Shown here one piece after another: positions 54,601 through 57,779 of a stretch of DNA of 64,000 nt. Position 1 is the first letter of the stretch; every line of letters begins with the position of its first letter. The notes under the pieces were generated by a model. It saw only the letters and a list, made by a program, of their open reading frames with translations. It searched no databases and was not told where the DNA came from. Made by a program: the position numbers and the translations under genes. The stretch is from Chloranthus sessilifolius. Taxonomy: Eukaryota > Streptophyta > Magnoliopsida > Chloranthales > Chloranthaceae. The stretch spans positions 147,168,060-147,232,059 of the forward strand of contig CM037586.1 in assembly GCA_021018995.1 (NCBI GenBank), written 5' to 3'.

Positions 54601-56933
54601 TTTATTTTAATTTTTTTTCATAGAGAAAGCAGTTTCGATATCGACGATACCTTACCGGTCCAAAGATCGGCTCGATGCCCGATACCGAGTTAGATACCTT
54701 GATCACAACCATATAAGCCTACTGAATTATTTTTGGTTATTCCGTTAGTTAGATTAGATAGGATCTTCAATTAGTTTAAGTTATGAATATTCATCATTTA
54801 TCGATGTAATCTCTTTCGAAAATCAATGAATAAATAATTTAAGTTTTAGGAGTGAAAACGAGTTGGGTCAACTTGGCGGGTTTGAAGACGCAACCTGGTA
54901 CAAGTCAGGTTTAGGTTAAAAAACCTCGACCTATTGAGCTAGATCAGGTATAAAATCTCAACCTGTTGGTAAACAAGTCAGGTTCAGATTGGGCCCAAAT
55001 CCGAACTGGCACATGCTTATTTTTATATATAAATATATATTATTTTATATATATATATATACATATAATACTTAGGTATATAAGAGTAGCATCTTATATT
55101 TAGCTTATTATATGAAGTAAGTACTAAGCGAGACCTAATCTTTATTCTCAAACCCTAGCCTCGTGAACCCTATTCTTCTCCTTTCCCTCTTCTTCTTCTC
55201 CATTTGAAATCCATAATCTCTGAGCATTTTCACAGCTACTCAAAAGGGAAAAATCACAAGGGTTATATCAAAGCTAGGTACTTCAACTCTTCTCCATTCT
55301 ATCTTCTTCTCCATAGCTTTTTTTCCAAAATAATACAATAAGATAGCCTTTATTCAGTTACTATGGCAAGATGTTTCCAGCCTTTTGGAGTGTCTCATGG
55401 CATTCTTATTTTTCTATCTCTACTATGGTAATAGCCCTTCAGCTATTTGTAGGAAGGCTTTATTTATGCTGACTTTGTTCACCTAATATTAAGTTGAGGT
55501 CCTTGTTCCCCAGTGGAAACATTCTATCTTCTATTGGTTCTTTTTCATTATCCAGCGTGAATTGGATCTTCTATAAGTTTCACAATGAAAATAAGGACAA
55601 ATTTGTCATCAGTTTTTGGGAGGTGTTCATTTTACCTCAATTTTACTAATAAAAGACATTGTTCAGTTCAGCCTCTTCATTCTAAAATCCTATCTAAACC
55701 TGGTAACTATTCTGGTTGGGTGTTTCCGTTCAGGTTCAGGCCCAGGTCTAGCAGGTAGGGTTAAAGTCAGGTCCAGGTTTAGGTTTTTTTAACAGGTCGG
55801 ATACAAGCTCAGGTCAAGGTTTAGAAATTAACATATTGGGTCGGGTTCAGTTCAAGGAATGGAGTTAACAGGTCAGGTTCAGGTTGACCCTAAACCCAAC
55901 CCGTTTGCACCTTTAGTAATCTTCTCAAATAGAACAAAGGAGGTCCTGCTACCTCGAATCAGCCATCTTCTTATCCTTATTCCTCATTTAAATCTTACTT
56001 TAATCTTCAACCGACACGACAAAAGTGGCAACGTAACAATAAGATTAGACTGTTTACTTTGTTTCTCCAAATTTTTGTTCTCTACAGCTTCACAATAGTC
56101 AACAAAAAATAGCGGATGGCTAAACCGATGTTATAATTCACTCTGCTAAATAGTCACAATACTCAGACTACCATGCCAATCAAAATAAACAAATAAATCA
56201 AATTCTTACAGATCGGTCAAATAATCAAAATTCATAATACATATAAATTAATTAATGACTGAAATTATCAAGAGAAGTGACGAGTCTCATCTAAATTCTA
56301 ATTACCAAGCCCAACCAAAATAAAAATATTGGAAAAAAAAAAAAACAGAAAACAAGTTAAATAAAATGGAAACTTACTTGAGGAGGAGCTGCATATCAGG
56401 CCCTGGATAACGAATTTCGATTAAAGGCGCATGCCCCGGCGCAGAAAATATATTGAGGGAATCGACAAAGAGGCCCAAGCTCAGCCCAAATCTCGGGCGG
56501 CCCTCGGCCGCACCATAGTCGTAAACAAGAAAAAGCTGCAAATATTAGAGCTAAAAAAGAAGATTAAAACAGTTAAGGGGCATTCGAGTAAAGAAGCGCG
56601 TGGAATTTAAATACCTCGCGCTTCAGATAGACTTTGGCTTGAAGGCATCCTGTTTCTTCAACGATCAAAATAATGCCGTGTTCAGACAATTCGACGACTG
56701 CATCCTAATAGGAGGAGGAAGAGGAAGAAGAAGCGTAGTTGTTGGACTTGGAAACCCTAGAAATTTATTGTGTCTGTGTGGTTTGGAGAGAGAGAGAGAG
56801 TGAAACTGCCCTAGAAACGAACCTGGTGGCGTTTCCATCGAACGGATGTAAGGGCATCGACCATGCCTTGAACGTTGTCCAGCTGGCACACGAGGTCTGG
56901 TGCGTCTGCTTCAACTTCCGATGAACTCATCAT
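9854..56933 (-). CDS. RAD1: RAD1, 9-1-1 checkpoint clamp subunit (seven exons)
   Basis: This is the Rad1 subunit of the RAD9-RAD1-HUS1 sliding clamp, a nuclear PCNA-like ring loaded at DNA damage to activate the ATR checkpoint. The exons are 56823-56933, 56615-56704, 56378-56535, 10599-10719, 10362-10481, 10182-10252 and 9854-10103. They total 921 nt and encode 306 residues plus TAG. Every intron is GT-AG and the phases agree across each junction. Recognisable stretches, in order, are [111 protein letters not shown] and [14 protein letters not shown]. The length fits Rad1 proteins of about 280-320 residues. There are two adjacent Met codons; the first, at 56933, is chosen and the second is equally possible. 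Intron 3 is about 45.7 kb and full of transposons, while the others are 78-118 bp. The family call is firm; expression is not shown by the sequence. Confidence 0.94.
10722..12649. other. Unique-looking intron sequence
   Basis: AT-rich DNA just upstream of RAD1 exon 4, with a short (TC)n run near 11514-11525. Small open frames here (for example 11695-11883 and 12033-12251) have no recognisable product. I see no terminal repeats. Confidence 0.5.
12650..12837 (-). pseudogene. LINE endonuclease relic, downstream half
   Basis: The minus strand reads [32 protein letters not shown]. This resembles the metal-binding centre of plant L1-type endonucleases (WLVGGDFNVxLxxxEKxGG), with Glu in place of the conserved Asp of GDFN. 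It is continuous in frame with the segment at 19060-19380 once the copia insertion and one copy of its target duplication are removed. It is a short, old fragment. Confidence 0.65.
12838..13073 (+). repeat. 5' LTR of the copia element
   Basis: It aligns along its length with 18816-19054 with scattered substitutions, sharing for example TATAAGTGTATTTGTGTT and GATTGTTCTCT. A TATATAATGCCC box lies near 12975. It begins TATAAG instead of TGTTAAG, so the terminal TG is lost in both LTRs. Confidence 0.88.
13074..13086 (+). other. Primer binding site of the copia element
   Basis: TGGTATCAATAGG directly follows the 5' LTR. It matches the first eight bases of the tRNA-iMet complement TGGTATCAGAGC. 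Confidence 0.7.
13160..14162 (+). pseudogene. copia gag with CCHC knuckle, frameshifted
   Basis: The frame opens [16 protein letters not shown] and continues with a gag (UBN2-like) region, including [10 protein letters not shown] and [16 protein letters not shown] 128-bp tandem duplication (about 13513-13640 and 13641-13768) shifts the frame. A second frame (13821-14162) is Gly/Arg-rich and ends with the knuckle [14 protein letters not shown]. The product would be the structural protein of the retrotransposon particle. Broken. Confidence 0.8.
13513..13768 (+). repeat. 128-bp tandem duplication in copia gag
   Basis: The phrase CTCATATTAAAAAGAAGTCT begins at 13521 and again at 13649. The two units are nearly identical. 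Because 128 is not a multiple of three, the duplication breaks the gag frame. Confidence 0.85.
14240..14430 (+). pseudogene. copia aspartic protease region
   Basis: A frame here reads [18 protein letters not shown], the Ty1/copia protease active site (DSGA followed by H-x-T). It lies between the gag knuckle and the integrase, as in intact copia elements. Downstream it resembles the [13 protein letters not shown] segment, then is frameshifted. Confidence 0.75.
14600..15205 (+). pseudogene. copia integrase, N-terminal and core part
   Basis: [10 protein letters not shown] motif near 14650, followed by [14 protein letters not shown] at about 14745, makes the HHCC zinc finger. The core follows with [21 protein letters not shown] and [13 protein letters not shown], placing the D, D and E catalytic residues. 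The frame then ends at LVAMTL and a stop, exactly where the DUF247 fragment begins. The rest of the integrase (from the usual FWSEA onward) is absent until about 16770. Confidence 0.85.
15208..16038 (+). pseudogene. Captured DUF247 (UPF0481) gene fragment
   Basis: An open frame of 276 codons unrelated to retrotransposons. It begins [13 protein letters not shown] and has [51 protein letters not shown] and [18 protein letters not shown]. These are the conserved blocks of the plant DUF247 family, usually about 400-500 residues with a C-terminal membrane anchor. Here the N-terminal third and the anchor are missing. DUF247 function is mostly unknown; some grass members act in self-incompatibility. 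It lies in the sense orientation inside copia pol and has no stops, whereas the surrounding pol is full of them. Confidence 0.88.
16190..16756. mobile_element. Foldback/MITE-like element inside copia
   Basis: Two inverted arms are visible. Sequence around 16360-16480 (TGATAGATTACCACTTGG...) is repeated inverted at about 16590-16700 (CCAAGTGGCAATCTATCA...). The family also occurs at 5557-6205. It lies between the DUF247 fragment and the resumption of copia pol at about 16770. It is non-coding and its exact limits are not resolved. Confidence 0.65.
16760..17355 (+). pseudogene. copia integrase C-terminus and linker
   Basis: Copia pol resumes with [17 protein letters not shown], the conserved segment after the integrase core. 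It is followed by a long Ser/Pro-rich linker and [11 protein letters not shown], the usual lead-in to the reverse transcriptase. The frame closes at 17355. Confidence 0.8.
17365..18194 (+). pseudogene. copia reverse transcriptase, broken
   Basis: The segments carry [41 protein letters not shown] and [10 protein letters not shown] (active site YVDD), then [17 protein letters not shown]. Several stops (for example after KQPTI and in AEDF) and a frameshift near 17860 disrupt it. Confidence 0.85.
18225..18810 (+). pseudogene. copia RNase H, broken
   Basis: Frames read [18 protein letters not shown] and [19 protein letters not shown] (catalytic Asp in ADW). After a frameshift comes the [14 protein letters not shown] region, then [17 protein letters not shown], the typical copia C-terminus. 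It is immediately followed by the purine tract and the 3' LTR. Confidence 0.85.
18816..19054 (+). repeat. 3' LTR of the copia element
   Basis: Partner of 12838-13073. It follows the purine tract TTGAGGGAGGA and ends TTCA before ATTAT, the target duplication. Confidence 0.88.
19060..19380 (-). pseudogene. LINE endonuclease relic, upstream half
   Basis: The minus strand ends [20 protein letters not shown] followed by SHN. This corresponds to the VYAKC...R..LW region that precedes the GDFN motif in plant LINE endonucleases. It reads straight into 12837-12650 after the copia element is removed. The N-terminal part is not recognisable. Confidence 0.55.
19381..20842. other. Intron sequence with LTR-like segment
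   Basis: About 19500-20100 has the look of a retrotransposon LTR. It has inverted ACCGTGA/TCACGGT motifs near 19637-19680, a TATAAATAGAG box near 19795 and pyrimidine-rich DNA after it. No partner copy or internal region is seen, so a solo or truncated LTR is only a guess. The rest is unremarkable. Confidence 0.35.
21232..21926. mobile_element. Non-autonomous copy of the CGATACGTATCG hAT family
   Basis: The ends CAAGGGTAAAA and TTTTTTGACCCATG are inverted repeats. The flanks CTTTGAAC (21224-21231) and GTTTGAAC (21927-21934) match at seven of eight bases. Both ends carry the palindrome CGATACGTATCG or near copies, as do the large hAT elements at 41151 and 42138. The middle has tandem palindromes based on AGCGGCCGCT. 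No coding capacity. Confidence 0.85.
21375..21660. repeat. Tandem array of AGCGGCCGCT palindromes
   Basis: Units of roughly 110 bp combine AAGTTAGCGGCCGCTAAC, its variants with GATATC, and A/T runs. At least three units are visible. Each unit can fold on itself. Confidence 0.75.
22207..22452 (+). other. Element B primer site and internal start
   Basis: TGGTATCAGAGCC at 22209-22221 is the primer binding site. The following 230 bp contains a short frame with a helical look ([13 protein letters not shown]) that may be the start of a gag-like protein. It is cut by the Tat-like LTR at 22453. Confidence 0.6.
22453..23735 (+). repeat. 5' LTR of the Tat-like element (3' end lost)
   Basis: It begins TATAGACACTCAAAATTGG and aligns with 52536-53845, including CTCTATAAATAGAGA near 23198 (TATA box) and GGGTGCTTAACACCTTCC near the end. 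After GAGGCTTTA it diverges from the 3' copy. About 150 bp present in the 3' LTR, and the primer site, are missing here. Confidence 0.82.
23736..25090 (+). other. Tat-like element untranslated leader
   Basis: Non-coding DNA with repeated phrases such as GCCTAGTCNCTTGACTGGCC and TTTGGCGGGCCT. It also has a (TA)n run at 24552-24602 and a GCGTGCATATTATGCACGC palindrome near 24612 (a related palindrome occurs in the LTRs). It ends in A-rich sequence before the LINE. No gene is seen. Confidence 0.5.
24552..24602. repeat. (TA)n microsatellite
   Basis: A pure TA run of about 50 bp in the leader of the Tat-like element. Confidence 0.95.
25224..25301 (+). pseudogene. RanBP2-type zinc finger remnant
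   Basis: In the frame starting at 25176, residues 17-42 read [20 protein letters not shown] followed by CHRLGC. This fits the RanBP2 finger W-x-C-x2-C-x3-N-x6-C-x2-C, with the last Cys replaced by Leu. Such fingers occur in plant RNA-binding proteins and are not a usual LINE or gypsy domain. It could be a captured host exon at the 5' end of the LINE. The frame stops at 25403. Confidence 0.5.
25358..27588 (+). pseudogene. LINE ORF1-like region, broken
   Basis: Successive short frames without strong motifs lie ahead of the endonuclease. One stretch ([10 protein letters not shown], then [20 protein letters not shown]) resembles the DUF4283-like N-terminal part of plant LINE ORF1 proteins. Several stops separate the frames. 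Assignment rests mainly on position. Confidence 0.5.
27585..28360 (+). pseudogene. LINE endonuclease domain, broken
   Basis: It opens near 27590 with MLSWNMRGI, then ITLQETK, the metal-binding Glu motif. [32 protein letters not shown] and finally VSDHRPLLL with the catalytic His follow. This is the order of apurinic-type endonucleases that nick the target for LINE insertion. Stops occur after ETK, near 27740 and near 28010. Confidence 0.82.
28450..30126 (+). pseudogene. LINE reverse transcriptase, broken
   Basis: Motifs in order are [112 protein letters not shown] (active site YADD) and [10 protein letters not shown]. Breaks lie near 29000, 29435 and 29720. The order and spacing fit plant L1 elements. 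Confidence 0.9.
30127..31186 (+). pseudogene. LINE C-terminal region with zf-RVT domain
   Basis: The frame at 30515-31186 reads [35 protein letters not shown] and [19 protein letters not shown]. This is the zf-RVT zinc-binding domain found downstream of reverse transcriptase in plant LINEs (C-x2-C...H-x3-H-C). It ends [14 protein letters not shown]. The part before 30515 is frameshifted. Confidence 0.85.
31217..31581. mobile_element. hAT-type MITE (perfect TSD GTGCTGGC)
   Basis: A 365-bp element with inverted ends TAGGGTTGTCAATGGG and CATTGACAGCCCTA. It is flanked by identical GTGCTGGC at 31209-31216 and 31582-31589. The inside is rich in GGGCCGGGTT-like phrases and has no coding capacity. 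It is inserted in the LINE 3' untranslated region. Confidence 0.93.
31790..34145 (+). pseudogene. Tat-like gag polyprotein, broken
   Basis: A Pro-rich N-terminal part with a tandem repeat near 31985-32150 leads to a retrotransposon gag domain (32971-33582). It contains [34 protein letters not shown] and [15 protein letters not shown] second frame (33525-34145) continues to [15 protein letters not shown], the CCHC-like motif of this lineage, and [10 protein letters not shown]. Stops and a frameshift near 33580 break it. Confidence 0.85.
31985..32150 (+). repeat. Short tandem repeat in the gag N-terminal region
   Basis: About five units of roughly 30-36 bp follow the pattern CCCATTTTCCCTCCAC, CACCCAAAATACA. 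They encode a Pro-rich peptide in one frame. Confidence 0.7.
34298..35260 (+). pseudogene. Tat-like spacer with WP repeats and aspartic protease
   Basis: The frame at 34298-34675 contains three tandem copies of a unit of about 22 residues built on INHVWPNF and [19 protein letters not shown] phrases. After a break, the frame at 34890-35246 carries the protease: [19 protein letters not shown], with DNGS at the active site, then [14 protein letters not shown](S/T) is usual in the Tat and Athila lineages. Confidence 0.8.
35277..36640 (+). pseudogene. Tat-like protease end and linker to RT
   Basis: [20 protein letters not shown] follows the protease and is a conserved element of this lineage. The region to about 36640 is a linker with many stops. 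It includes a G-patch-like stretch near 35620-35660 and acidic segments. Confidence 0.65.
36650..37450 (+). pseudogene. Tat-like reverse transcriptase, broken
   Basis: [16 protein letters not shown] lead-in sequence near 36705 precedes [60 protein letters not shown] and [12 protein letters not shown] (active site YVDD). [20 protein letters not shown] follows. Stops follow SRYN and VNL, and a one-base shift lies near 37425. Confidence 0.88.
37450..37945 (+). pseudogene. Tat-like RNase H, broken
   Basis: [20 protein letters not shown] connection sequence, then the frame 37670-37942 with [38 protein letters not shown] and [15 protein letters not shown]. This is the ordinary gypsy RNase H following reverse transcriptase. 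Confidence 0.82.
38040..38640 (+). pseudogene. Second (archaeal-type) RNase H of the Tat lineage
   Basis: [20 protein letters not shown] near 38100 gives the catalytic [22 protein letters not shown] supplies the Glu, followed by [18 protein letters not shown] and [15 protein letters not shown] with the last Asp. The domain between RNase H and integrase is the hallmark of Tat/Ogre elements. A frameshift falls just before TEYEA. Confidence 0.85.
38740..39540 (+). pseudogene. Tat-like integrase, broken
   Basis: The zinc finger is formed by [20 protein letters not shown] and CYKCQEH. The core has [19 protein letters not shown] (Asp), [14 protein letters not shown] (Asp) and, after a stop, [10 protein letters not shown] (Glu). 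The frame at 39323-39538 continues [28 protein letters not shown]. Confidence 0.88.
39541..41142 (+). other. Tat-like integrase end and 3' untranslated region
   Basis: Traces of the integrase C-terminal part continue to about 39830. Below that is purine-rich DNA with recurring GTGAAAACCTGAAAGGGC and GGGTAAAAAG phrases, common between pol and the 3' LTR of this lineage. Minus-strand hydrophobic frames here are antisense of the A-rich tracts. Confidence 0.6.
41990..42137. repeat. GTGTAATTGATGTGTCAC array, left part
   Basis: Direct and inverted copies of phrases like GTGTAATTGATGTGTC and GTCATGGGGTATGTGAC. The array continues at 47003-47110 on the other side of the inner hAT element. The inner element therefore landed inside this array. 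Confidence 0.75.
42684..45694 (-). pseudogene. hAT-like transposase of the inner element, broken
   Basis: It starts [19 protein letters not shown] at 45694 with a BED-type zinc finger (CNLCGKK, then [12 protein letters not shown]) that would bind DNA. Next come [20 protein letters not shown] (DUF659-type region), [37 protein letters not shown], and the hAT dimerisation region with [10 protein letters not shown] and [14 protein letters not shown] near 43560-43750. The gaps near 43800-44100 may be introns. Stops and shifts separate the parts. The C-terminal tail is acidic and Gly-rich. Confidence 0.85.
45840..46420. repeat. AT-rich tandem arrays in the inner hAT element
   Basis: Two arrays are seen. 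The first has TATTTGATATTATTATAATTT units to about 45990. The second has TTATATGTGACCCATATT units at about 46040-46270, in both orientations. The second is comparable to the GTGTAATTGATGTGTCAC units around 41990-42137 and 47003-47110 in the outer element. Confidence 0.7.
47100..47760. repeat. AT-rich tandem array in the outer hAT element
   Basis: About a dozen units of roughly 50-57 bp contain AGAATAATATCAAATAAA and AAATGTAATCTAATATTTT. A shorter related array (TATTTGATATTATTATAATTT) is at about 45840-45990 in the inner copy, in the opposite orientation. It lies upstream of the transposase start. Confidence 0.8.
47836..50980 (+). pseudogene. hAT-like transposase of the outer element, broken
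   Basis: It is the plus-strand counterpart of the inner transposase. The start ATG at 47835 is separated from the BED finger (about 48051-48210, CKLCGKK...[12 protein letters not shown]) by a 204-bp MITE. Then follow [51 protein letters not shown] (catalytic region), [32 protein letters not shown] and [20 protein letters not shown]. After probable introns come [19 protein letters not shown] and [14 protein letters not shown]. An in-frame TAG in the finger region and several shifts break it. Confidence 0.87.
47847..48050. mobile_element. MITE inserted just after the transposase start codon
   Basis: The inverted ends TAAGGATCAAAATTTC and GAAATTTTGATCCTTG enclose 204 bp rich in CCGAAATTTCGG palindromes. 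The flanks are identical ATGTGGAC at 47839-47846 and 48051-48058. Comparison with the inner copy shows the uninterrupted gene would read through this point. Ends and duplication length resemble the larger family (CAAGGGTCAAAAT), so it may be a relative. Confidence 0.93.
51724..52535 (+). other. Tat-like element 3' untranslated region and purine tract
   Basis: This continues the Tat-like 3' region after the hAT insertion. No supported gene; the minus-strand frames at 51808-52014 and 52325-52534 have no recognisable product. The purine tract AAGGAGGGG at 52523-52531 precedes the 3' LTR. Confidence 0.6.
52536..53994 (+). repeat. 3' LTR of the Tat-like element
   Basis: It begins TGTAGACACTCAATATTGG after the purine tract and ends TTGCACA before GCTCC. 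A TATAAATAGAGA box is near 53277. Its last 150 bp (including GAGTGGCGACTCC) is not present in the 5' copy. A short segment near 53385-53440 is present only here. Confidence 0.82.
54000..54399 (+). other. Element B internal end and purine tract
   Basis: A small amount of element B sequence with a 72-codon frame of no recognised product. It ends in AAGGAGGGTAGAA just before the 3' LTR start TGTCATG. Confidence 0.55.
54488..54701. mobile_element. MITE with CAAGGTATC ends (TSD ATCATAAC/ATCACAAC)
   Basis: A 214-bp non-coding element. Its ends CAAGGTATCAAAACTCGG and CCGAGTTAGATACCTTG are inverted repeats. The 8-bp flanks at 54480-54487 and 54702-54709 match at seven positions. The ends resemble the CAAGGGTCAAAAT family. 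Confidence 0.85.
54847..55915. mobile_element. Non-autonomous hAT-like insertion
   Basis: The inverted ends TAGGAGTGAAAACGAGTTGGG (left) and CCCAACCCGTTTGCACCTTTA (right) interrupt the element B LTR, whose flanking sequence matches the other LTR. The body has many CAGGTTCAGGTT phrases and no transposase. A target duplication is not clear. Confidence 0.65.
56044..56377. other. Intron 3 start region of RAD1
   Basis: AT-rich DNA between element B and the exon 3 donor site. I see nothing else in it. Confidence 0.5.
56378..56933 (-). CDS. RAD1: RAD1 exons 1-3
   Basis: Exon 1 (56823-56933, 37 codons) ends RWKRHQ before a GT donor. Exon 2 (56615-56704, 30 codons) begins [10 protein letters not shown]. 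Exon 3 (56378-56535, 158 nt) runs from [17 protein letters not shown] to [10 protein letters not shown] plus AA. The introns between them are 118 and 79 bp. Exon 3 ends in phase 2 with AA before a GTAAGT donor at 56377. It needs a G from the next exon to complete Lys120, and the exon at 10719 supplies it. This half encodes the first PCNA-like domain. Confidence 0.93.
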
Positions 56934-56934
56934 C

Positions 56935-56942
56935 TTCCCGCC
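56935..56942 (-). promoter_or_regulatory. E2F-like site next to the RAD1 start
   Basis: The minus strand reads GGCGGGAA directly before the start codon. It resembles the E2F core TTCCCGCC, common in DNA replication and repair genes. A single match of this length may be chance, and it would be within the 5' leader. Confidence 0.3.
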
Positions 56943-56988
56943 TAAATGCCTGTTTTTGGATTTAGCTGCTCGGGAGAACTCCGGAAGG

Positions 56989-56994
56989 TTTATA
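56989..56994 (-). promoter_or_regulatory. Probable RAD1 TATA box
   Basis: The minus strand reads CTTTATAAACC, with TATAAA 56 bp upstream of the RAD1 start codon. It lies between the start codon and the end of the hAT element at 57016. Position and sequence fit a plant TATA box; use is not shown. Confidence 0.5.
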
Positions 56995-57409
56995 AAGGGA
57001 GCTGCTACTTTATAATAGGGCTGTGAACGGGTCGGGCCGGATTTTTGTGTAAGCCCTTTTTTAGAAAAAATATGTAATAAGAGCTTGAACCCGGCCCGAT
57101 AGCTATCCGGGCTGGGCTCAGCCCAATTTTTAAATGTTGTAGACCGAGCCCGGCCAAAAAAAACCCGAGTTCAGGGCTGAGTTCAGGCCCATATTCAGGT
57201 CGGATTTCTAATATTTTTTAAGAGTTTTTTTTCTATATATTTTTCTATGAGTTTTTTGCAGTAACTTATTTCAATAATTTTTTTCAGCAGCTTGTTTCAA
57301 GATATAATTATTATAAACATTCAACATTCGAAATAGAAAATAGAATTACACAAAAGTAATTTTTAAAAATTACACAAAATAATAAGGTATCCCATGCCAC
57401 CTATTAGCT

Positions 57410-57637
57410 ATGGGCCTATGGCTATGTTCTTAGAAATAAAAAATTATACACTCATAAAAATCACAAATTACAATTATGAAATTATAATCTCCATAAAAAT
57501 CTCCAATCGCTTCCATGTCACATATGAGCCTATAACTATGTTCTTAGAATTCATAAATTATACAATCATAAAAATCACAAATTATAATTACGAAATTATA
57601 ATCTCCACAAAAATCTCTAATCGCTTCCATGCATCTC
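57410..57637. repeat. 114-bp tandem duplication near the hAT end
   Basis: The phrase TGTTCTTAGAA begins at 57425 and 57539, and the surrounding sequence (AATCACAAATTA, ATCTCCAATCGCTTCCATG) repeats with it. Two diverged copies are seen, in the non-coding end of the element. Confidence 0.8.
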
Positions 57638-57779
57638 CTTTCCAATCATTTTCCATGAAAAGCTCCATGTTCAATAACCTGCAAAACAGAAAATATATAA
57701 GCATTAGAACTTATACATTATAAAAGTTATAAATATGATTTATATCCGAATCAAACCAATCCTAAAAAAAACTCATAAT

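Larger units (their letters stand above)
20848..56038 (+). mobile_element. LTR element B, host of the main nest (TSD ATAAG)
   Basis: Related LTRs at 20848-22206 and 54400-56038 are flanked by ATAAG at 20843-20847 and 56039-56043. A perfect tRNA-iMet primer site (TGGTATCAGAGCC) follows the first, and a purine tract (AAGGAGGGTAGAA) precedes the second. The element's own internal DNA is only about 22207-22452 and 54000-54399; everything else is a nested insertion. It has no recognisable gag or pol, so it is a deleted or non-autonomous element. Without insertions each LTR is about 350-400 bp. Confidence 0.85.
54400..56038 (+). repeat. 3' LTR of element B, split by two insertions
   Basis: It begins TGTCATGCACCC and ends CGTAACA before ATAAG. 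It shares GAGCTGCCCTTGCAT, TAGTTAGATTAGATAG and GATGTAATCTCTTT with the 5' LTR. It carries the insertions 54488-54701 and about 54847-55915. Confidence 0.82.
10720..56377 (-). other. Giant intron 3 of RAD1 (about 45.7 kb)
   Basis: The donor GTAAGT is at 56377-56372 and the acceptor AG at 10721-10720 (minus strand). The intron interrupts codon 120 in phase 2, and the flanking exons restore the frame. It contains a copia element in a LINE relic, a 35-kb nest of LTR, LINE and hAT elements (20848-56038), and only a few kilobases of sequence not clearly of transposon origin. The splice match is seen; removal of the whole interval in the cell is inference. Confidence 0.9.

Noticed and set aside
10720..56377. 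RAD1 halves as two separate pseudogene fragments
   Set aside because: All seven exons are open, the splice sites are canonical and the split codon across the long gap is completed exactly, so one gene with a giant intron is the simpler reading.
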